From positions 558,001 through 622,000 of the forward strand of contig NW_024104506.1 of NCBI RefSeq assembly GCF_003945595.2: 64,000 bases of DNA, given 5' to 3'. Each line of letters begins with the position of its first letter. Within the stretch, counting starts at the first letter, position 1. Below the pieces are notes generated by a model. The model saw nothing but the letters and a program-made list of their open reading frames with translations, did no database searches and was not told the DNA's origin. This document shows, one piece after another, positions 56,243-64,000 of this stretch. A program made the position numbers and the translations under genes. The DNA comes from Pipra filicauda (Eukaryota > Chordata > Aves > Passeriformes > Pipridae).

Positions 56243-59200
56243 CAGTTACCACCACACTGGTTCATGTGATCTTGTTCCAATATCCCAGCCCCATGTGGAT
56301 AGATGGGCTGGTTTTATTCCCAAGCACCCTGCACCCACAGGATCTTCATGTGGGGCTGCTGCAGGGAACAGTCTTTTCAAAGCCACCTCTTTAACTGAGG
56401 TGTCACAAGGTTGTTTTAGCTGGAGAGCAATGGAAATGCCATGGGGAATGGTGGATCCCATTCATCTCTTCCTGCTGAGCTGATGCTGTGCAATGCCAAA
56501 GCCCTTCCCAGCACCCGCTGGAACATCTGTTACAGCAGGAACGTGGGCAGATGAAGCAGGAATATTTCTACAGCGAACTGGAGAAAGAATATGTGCTTCT
56601 CTGATAAAGTACTCCAAGGAGCCTCTAAAAGCAAACTTGACAGAGGGCACTTTGTCCAGCAGCTCTTTGCACTCTCAGCTACCAAGAAGTGGTGACAAAA
56701 AGTCCACAGTGTGAAGAAGCACAGGCCTCTTTCATGCCCTTGGACAAAAAACAATGGAAGGGGAAGAACCCAGCTGGCTTCCGCTGGCAGTGACACAGGG
56801 AATTGTGGAACAGAGAGTGTTTATCAGGTGTAGGTCTGTCCTGCCACATTCACTCACCCACTGCTGACCTGGCACCATCACCCTCAACTCACAGTGAGAC
56901 CTCACTTTGGAAAGACTGTGGCATCACCCACCCCCAGGCAGAGCCTTGTTCCCCCTGGATAAATCCTTCCAGTCCAGAAGGGCTGGTTTATACTCACATT
57001 GTGAGCCAATAAACACTGACTAACAACTGCCATTTCTCACTTTCCCTCCCATTTGTCTTTGATAGGAAACCTCAGAAGGGAAACACAACAAACCCCCAGG
57101 TAGTTCCCAGTAGGGAACTTGGGCACAGACATCCCACTATTTCCATTGACTGAGCCAATTGTGTTTAAACAGGCAGGAATGTTGGTCACTTCCAAGGGAA
57201 AAAGCTTTGGAAGAGTCAGGTGTGTCCTCACACTCCGTTAACAGTGGGATGAAGGTGTAAGAGACCTGCCTGGGCAAACAGAAATGTGGAGAAAGAGTCC
57301 CAAAAGAGAGTCCTAAGAGGAGTTTTGTTGTTATCTTAATAAGATACTTAATAGAAAACTTAGCCTTTACACTTAAAGACAGAATTCTTCTTCTTTACAC
57401 TTATAATAATCTGGGCAATTAACACTTTGTCATGCTAATGAGGCCATCTACCTTCTAGGTGCAGAGGGTATCATGTATTTTATATCAACAAACTAAGGCT
57501 GGCTCAGAACCTCATTAGCCCTGAAGGAACCAACACTACAAAGCAATTTCTTCCCAGTTTGTTTGCAGTAGAAATCTTTCCTCTTTCTTTTTTCTCTTTC
57601 CTGCTGAACCCAAGGTAGTTACTGAAAGGCCACAGCAATTCAGTTGCTCATCAGCAGAGCAAACCTGTGTCTAGAGCTCATATTTCATTCTCCTGGACTA
57701 CCTCAGCTTAGTCAATTCTTTACAAGGTTAAATGAAAAACTAAAAGATGCAGCAAAGCAGAAGAAAAAAAAAAAAGACCTTTCATCGCAGGGATGAAGAA
57801 GATTTTAACTGAATAACAACACAAAGTTGAGGAAGAATCCAATAAGGTTTCTTTCCAAAGAGATGAAAAGGGGGTTTTTATTCTGTTCAGATTTCAGGGC
57901 CTGTGTAACAAAGCTCATCTGGAACATTTGTTTCACTTAACATTTGGAAAGCAAAGAGCCTCCCTTGGCCAGCTCATGGATAAGTCATTCCTGGCATGTC
58001 ACAGTTCACCCCCTGAACTGTGCCTTTGGTGAATGGGGCTCAGGAGCCTCGGGGGAAAGGAGTATGATCAGAAAACACATCATAAAACATGATCATTCTG
58101 GAAACAAAACTGTACAGAGTGAAGAAAAAAAAAAATCCTAAACCTTAAATCCTCTTACCTGGATGTTCAAACCAATGTGTGACACTGATGTTCCTTCTTT
58201 TTTCATCAGCTCCCCTCCACAAGCCTATACAAAGCAGAACTGCTCAATTTGCACCGCAGCTGTGCGTCTCCCATCTACTCTTTATTCCCAAAGACTTCAT
58301 TATCTCCCTCATAAATACTTCAGCCCTTGGCACATCTGGGATGCCAGACAGAATCTACCGCTCTATGGCCTTGGAAGCTGTTTTGAAATTCCCTGGTCCC
58401 AAGAAATGCCCTTGCAGGGAGAATTTGCTGTTTCTCATCCCAGTCAGACACTCAGCCAGGTGAGAAATGCTCTGGGAACATTTGTAATGAATTATAATCA
58501 CCAATCACTCTGTGTTTTGTAACATTAAACAAAATACTTCACTGAACAAAAGTTTCAGTCTGTCCAGGATGTTCATGTCCACGATTGCAAAGGAGATTCC
58601 CAGTGATCTTCCTCCCCACCATTTCTCCAGCAGTGCAATCTGACAGAGACGTTCCAGCCCGGGAATGAATAAATAAGTAAATCTGTGTAATGATTATATT
58701 TGCCCAGCTGAGATCTTGTTCAATCTTATTGTTTTCGAAATGGAAGCCTAAAGTTTTTCATTTGCCTACATAAGTGCTGGCCCAGTATAATCTTAAGAAA
58801 ATAAATTATATATTTCAGATGTCACTCCTTTCACTGAGAGTCCATGAGTGTTAGAAAACAAAGATTGTCAATGTAATATAGACTTCTATTGCCATTTCTT
58901 CTGTTGAGACCATTGCTCTGGGAAATGTTGAAGTCCTTTCTCCCTTCTTAGGCCATTTTTAATTCACAGAAAGGTTTCTGCAGTGGCTGCATAATAAAAT
59001 AAATACATTAGCATCTCAAATTTTGGGTTTTTTTCCAGGCAGCTTTGTCAGTTATTTACAACCTCTTAAGGAAATAAAGGAGTCTAGTAACCAAAGTAAC
59101 CAGAGTTACCTTTGTTTACCCCATTGAACCTGATGGTCATGTTTGTGTCTCCACTCTGCCATAGTTCAGGTACTAGCAGAGCTGTGTCTTCATCTTCTCA

Positions 59201-59651
59201 CATCCACACACGGACCCTCATGGTGTCCTTCTCACCTGTGTTTTAGGACACCTGGATCCCCTGATCCCCTGAGGGATCCCACAGTGTGTCAGCAGCCACA
59301 GACACAGCTTTCACAGGTAAAGGTACCACTGGGAGCACCAAAACAATCACAGTGGGCCTGGAGGAATCTTAATTAATGCCACAAAGCTGTGGCACAAAGC
59401 TGGTGCCACAGGTTCTGACCGATGGCAATTTTCCTGTCTGGGCCATCACCAGAGGTGGAAACTCCAAGTTTTCAACTCCTAGGCTCTCTCAGGCTCAGAC
59501 AGATCATCCTGTTATTTCCATCTTGATCACATTTTCAAGACCTTCAGCTTTTCTTTTGTGGCGGCATCTGACCTTCTACACTCAGTGTTTCATGTTCATT
59601 TACTAAGTGGATGAGGCATCCAGTCTCTGTGTCAGTCATGCTGCTGTAAAA
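56243..59651. other. Intergenic sequence
   Basis: About 3.4 kb, A/T-rich, with no supported gene and no repeat family identified. Confidence 0.4.
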
Positions 59652-59735
59652 TAGAATCACAGGGGAAAAAAAGATCAAAAAAAGGTTGGCAGATGCCTCT
59701 GGAGGCCACCTAGTCCAACCTCGTGCTCAAGGGAA
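59652..59735 (-). mobile_element. CR1 LINE 3' fragment (diverged)
   Basis: Antisense CR1 remnant: 'tagaatcacagg', 'aggttggcagatgcctctgg', 'ccacctagtccaacctcg'. More diverged than the other copies. Confidence 0.65.
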
Positions 59736-60419
59736 GGAATTAAGGTTCAATTAAGATAAGTATAATAAGTACCTACATTAGAAAGTCTGAGAGATGCAAG
59801 AGGAAAGAGGGCTGACACAAGATCAGCTGTTGGACCTGAGAATCCTAAAGCTAGTATCCCCTTCAGTAACTCTAATATTTCCTTTAGTGTGAATTATTTC
59901 ATACTCTCCTGTTATATCTTTATTTTCTAACATGCAAGTTTGTGGATTTTATTAATTGCTTTGGGCTGCAAGGCTCAAAGCAGAGCAATTGAAAGGCAGA
60001 GAGGAAGAAAAGCAGCACAGCAATACAGCAGTGTGTGGCAGTGACAGTTTAATATGCACCAGCAGTGCAAGGCTGACCTGCCACCCCTCCTCTAATGCCT
60101 TCAGCTGTGCTTCACCAGAGACCAGCAGCCTGAGCAATACTGGGTTTACCAATTAAGCAAGAGTAGATTGCAGTTTGGAAGGCAGTAAACAGAGCTGTGG
60201 TGTTGGCTGTGGATGTTCTGACAGGCAGGGATTTCTCTCAGTCACTGTGTGTATCAAACCCCATCCATCACACTGGGAATCACTGACAGAGCACGGGGAG
60301 CATCCATGGGAAGGGCTGTTCTTCAGTTTGAAATGACTTGGGGTTTGTTATGATTTTCTTTTCTTGAACCGTCTTTCCTCTGCTGTACCCAAGGAGGAAT
60401 GTGCACAAGGATCAGCTCC
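59736..60419. other. Intergenic sequence
   Basis: About 680 bp; nothing recognised. Confidence 0.4.
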
Positions 60420-60782
60420 TGGGGAGCCACAATTCCAGAGGCTGATGGAGCTATTTCAGGCTGCCAAAGGTCGTGAGGTGGGGTCAGTCCCTTCTCCCAA
60501 GTAACAAGTGCAGGACAAGAGGAAACAGCCTCAAGTTGTGCCAAGAGAGGTTTAGGTTGGATATTGGGAAAATTCCTTCCTGGGAAGGGCTGTCCAGCCC
60601 TGGCACAGCTGCCCAGGGCAGAGGTGGAGTCCCCATCCCTGGAGGGATTTAACAGCCACGTGCATGTGGCACTTGGGGACACGGGTTAGTGGTGGCCTTG
60701 GCAGCGCTGGGGGAATGGTTGGACTCAATGGCTTTAGAGGGATTTTCCACCCTAAATGACTCCGTCAGTCTGTGATTCTGTA
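60420..60782 (+). mobile_element. CR1 LINE 3' fragment (about 360 bp)
   Basis: Sense CR1: 'gtgcaggacaagaggaaac', 'ttaggttggatattggg', 'ggagggatttaacagcc', 'ggttggactcaatggctt', ending 'cagtctgtgattctg'. Confidence 0.92.
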
Positions 60783-61844
60783 AGCTCAGTTTAAGTGCCT
60801 GAATTGAAGGAGAAGCTGCAGAGCACAGGTTTTGTTCACAAGCTGTCTGTGGCAGAAATGCCCTCAGGGTTTTCGGGGTGTGTTCTGAACTCTCTGTGTC
60901 AGGGGCAGGGAAACAAGGTGCCCACACGCAGTTCTGCAAACCCACCCCTGACTTGCACCAGCCCTTAGTTCAGTTTCAGGGCTCCACAGGGCACTGCAGT
61001 CCTGACCTAACTTGTCACCAGCCTTTCCTGGCAAATATCTTCTTCTGGGGAGTTTGCCAAGCACCGAATCCTCCTCATCAGTGACACTTCTGCAGCTGGG
61101 AAAATGTCACTCAGCTGAGAATAAAGTCTAATTCCTATATAACATATGCCTCACTCAAGCACATCAAGGCTGGCTCTTCAGTCCTGCAATCCTGCTTGTC
61201 TCTGCCATTTCTCTCAGCTCCTGTCCCTCCAAACTGTCTGTGGAACAGGTTATTTCTGCCTGGCATTCCAGCAGAGCTCAGGAATTTGTGGCAGTACCAA
61301 AGGGGAGCTTTGCTGTCAGAAGGGACTCTGTGAAGTAAACAGAGAAACAAAACCTCATCCCAGAGTTTCAGCTTCATTAGAGCCAGTAAGTCCATACCCC
61401 AGGACAGATGGACTCTTTCTGCACACTCAGCTGATTACATTAATTGATAATTAAAGAAGGTTTCCAGACCAAACAGTGCCCTTTATTTCAAATGTGCAAC
61501 CTTGCTACTCTTTCTGTGGGGATATGATCCAGGGCTTGATCTGGGAATTGCACTGCTGGTTATGCCAGGGAAATTCGTATGTCATACGTATGTTGATATC
61601 ATGCAGGACAGAACAAGCTCCAGCTTGGTGTTGTTGCCTGGCTTTGGTCTTTCCAGATGGCTGACAGGAGAAAAAGGGGGTAAATTTCCATTGCTGGGAC
61701 AGGTGAAAAAAGGTGAATGGAAAATAATGAGTTATTTTTATCTTCTCTGTCAACTAAAAGATTTTAGACCAAATGTTCAGCTGATTAATCACGTTGAAAA
61801 GTTTTATTTTAGGTGAGAAACTGGCCCTTTCAATTTTCCCTTTG
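60783..61844. other. Intergenic sequence
   Basis: About 1.1 kb; no gene or repeat recognised. Confidence 0.4.
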
Positions 61845-61952
61845 CTTGGGGACATGAGTTAGTTGGCCTTGACAGTGCTGGGAGAATGGTTGGACCCCAT
61901 GGTCTGAGAGGGCTTTTCCAACTTAAATGATTCCATGACTCCATGATCCTGA
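61845..61952 (+). mobile_element. CR1 LINE 3' fragment
   Basis: Sense CR1: 'ttggggacatgagttagttgg', 'gaatggttggaccccatgg', ending 'atgattccatgactccatgatcc'. Confidence 0.88.
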
Positions 61953-64000
61953 AAAAGGCCTTACAAGCCTCTTGGTGTGGATGTTGGTTAAGAACACAGA
62001 GAGATGCTCTACAGGCAAGCTGTGCCTTCTGAAAAGTGGATCCCTTCCCACCATCTCACACCATGGGAACACATAGAAAATGGGGCTGTTTCCCTGAAAT
62101 CCCTCTGGGCTAGTGCTGGGGCTTTGTGTCCAGCTCTGCTGAACTTTGCCGATGGGCAATATCTCTCCTTCCAAGCAGGGAGCTAAAAGTAAAAGCCAGT
62201 TTTATCCTCCGTGTGTATCCCACTGTCACTGGGAGCCAGAGATCTCTGGAATCCCGCAGGGGCTGCCAAGGCTGTGGTTTCCCAGTCACTGGCACCCTCT
62301 GGTGTCAGAGAACACGGGCAGGATTTGATTGCTCAGGGAAAGTCCGAGTTGGGTTCTTTGGGAGGAGTTTCTTTTCAGGCCTGTGCCACGTTGTTGCTGC
62401 TCTTTCCAAGTCCTGCTGGCACCTCTCCTGTCACCTGGATGACGTGTTGGGCTGTGTCTTGAGAAAGATGCTGGAAACCAAACTAGACTGAAAAATGACA
62501 AAAAAAGCAGGCATGAGAACAAATATTTCACTTGTTTTAGATAATAGAATAAATTGCCATTTGGGGTTAGGTTCTTAATCTCACGTAGAGTTATGTAATC
62601 CTGCCTAAAGACAGTTTCTTGTGCAGCTCAGGCATTATCCCTGAAATGTCTGTGTGCACAAATTCAGGTGGGTATTTTAGGTTGCATGTTCCTGTATTTT
62701 CCTGACCCTAGACTGAGTTAGATGTGCTTCTGTAACTGTGACTGAGATGCTATTTTAGATGTCTAAGATGGTAAGATTTGCAGAGCTGGATACCATCTCT
62801 TGCCCCTGGAATACATGGATGTTTGGGAGGGAAATGCATTTCTTGCAGTACCTCTGATGTAGGCACAGCAGAGATCAAGCTGGGAGTCATTGCTCTGTGT
62901 ACAACATAATAATACTGACATTTGGAGGGAGGAGATAGTTGGCAGAGTACGGAAAAGCCTTCTCGGAGAGGGTAAAATCAGAGGCAGATCTCAGTGAAAG
63001 TGCAGTTTCCAATTCCTAATGCAGCCTAAGAGTATTCCCTGCTGGAATACATCAGCCACTGGAGATGTGAGTTAACCCTTCAGGACAGACACCTCGCAGA
63101 TGGCTGGAAAATGAAGGGCAACAGTGGCTAAACTTCAAAGCCCCACTTTAAATTGCCCCCTTTTTTTTTGCAGACTGATTATTTTGCATTTTATCAGAGA
63201 TCAGTGGGAAGAGAAGAAAGACTTTGAGCAGGAGACTAAAGTAACACATGACAGAGCTGTTCTATGTCTTAATGTCTGGGGATTTAGTCCCTTATCTCTG
63301 AGGCCAGCTGGGAAGAATAGAAGACTTTTCTTGGCATTAGATGAAAATTAAAACACTTATGAGAAAATAATGGTCAAGCTGAAAGAGGTTCAGAGGTTGA
63401 GGTTTGGCTTTGATCAAGTATCCAGAAATACCAGAGCCTCTTCAAATGCTCTGAACCCCTTGGTAATGAAGGGGGCAAGAAGGACACCTTGCTTTTCCAA
63501 CATTTTCTGTTGTTCCCTAGTCGTAGGAATATAATGAAATGTGACCACTTTCTACTCAAAATCAATCAGGGAGGCTCTCGTTTTAATGGCCATGGAGCAG
63601 AAATAAAAATACAGTAAAAATACAAAGTGAACTGAACTTTTCTAAAGTTCTCAAAAGATTTGGGTCCTGGGAGGGCACAAGTTGGTGAACTGTTTATCTT
63701 CCTCAAATATTTCCCCTTGCCTAAATTCCAAGGGGGCAGTTTTACTGTTCATGCCTGTGGTTCAGTGCACTTCCCAGCTCCCTCCCCAGCTCCCTTCCCC
63801 TCCCCTTCCTTTCCCAAACTTTCTCTTTCCAAATTTTCCCTTCCCTCATTGCTTTGTGTTCACGTAAGTGTTGTCAGGACATTTTAGGGGACATCTGGGT
63901 CCAAATCCATCCCAGATGGTAACTCTGAGGGAAATGGAGAGCATGGCACCAGAAGAAGATGAGATCCCTGTTGTATCACAGGGGCTGTGTCCTGTTTATC
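61953..64000. other. Right flank, intergenic
   Basis: About 2 kb without a supported gene. ZC4H2, the next gene in the human order, is not detectable among the open frames here. Confidence 0.4.

Noticed and set aside
55755..56483. Plus-strand frame of 242 codons
   Set aside because: Runs through the CATC microsatellite; the rest has no domain and no start or splice support.
51000..64000. ZC4H2, the next gene in the human order
   Set aside because: None of its recognisable segments appears in any open frame; it must lie outside the window if synteny holds.

Overview
This is a vertebrate nuclear window from a bird, probably a songbird. The genes have typical GT-AG introns, CpG-island promoters and kilobase-scale 3' UTRs. 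At least nineteen fragments of the avian CR1 LINE are scattered through it. Two solo LTRs are present, and one short SINE has a tRNA-Ile-derived head and a CR1-like tail, a structure known from passerines. Three protein-coding genes are recognisable, all on the minus strand: MTMR8 (50.0 to about 29.6 kb), ASB12 (19.6 to about 17 kb) and AMER1 (about 15.2 to 5.9 kb). The same three genes sit side by side in the same relative orientation on human Xq11. In birds this block is autosomal (chicken chr4, passerine chr4A).

Layout. 1-5.1 kb: gene-free flank with a CR1 split by a 1.3-kb solo LTR, and a second 660-bp solo LTR carrying an internal minisatellite. 5.9-15.2 kb: AMER1, with a long 3' UTR, one large coding exon encoding 1036 residues, a 1.7-kb intron and a non-coding leader exon in a CpG island. 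The island carries eight GGGCGTGG boxes and a palindromic CRE. 15.7-17.8 kb: a 43-bp minisatellite and the spacer to ASB12. 17.8-19.6 kb: ASB12, two coding exons (ankyrin repeats, then SOCS box), whose intron holds a 121-bp tandem duplication. 19.6-29.6 kb: gene-free spacer with CR1 fragments. 29.6-50.1 kb: MTMR8, fourteen coding exons that join without a frame break into a 621-residue lipid phosphatase with an intact catalytic Cys-Arg loop. Its promoter is a small CpG island with YY1-type and CTCGCGAGA motifs. 50.2-64 kb: gene-free, with CR1 fragments, a CATC microsatellite and an unexplained direct repeat around a TTCGCGAA core.

The genes are neighbours by ancestry and do not form an operon: a Wnt/APC membrane scaffold (AMER1), a predicted Cullin-5 ubiquitin-ligase substrate receptor (ASB12) and a phosphoinositide 3-phosphatase (MTMR8). 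I found no new biochemical system. The most useful observations are an exact 29-bp duplication over the MTMR8 stop codon, upstream ATGs ahead of all three start codons, a minisatellite against a weak MTMR8 splice acceptor, the nested LTR-in-CR1 insertion, and the tRNA-Ile SINE.
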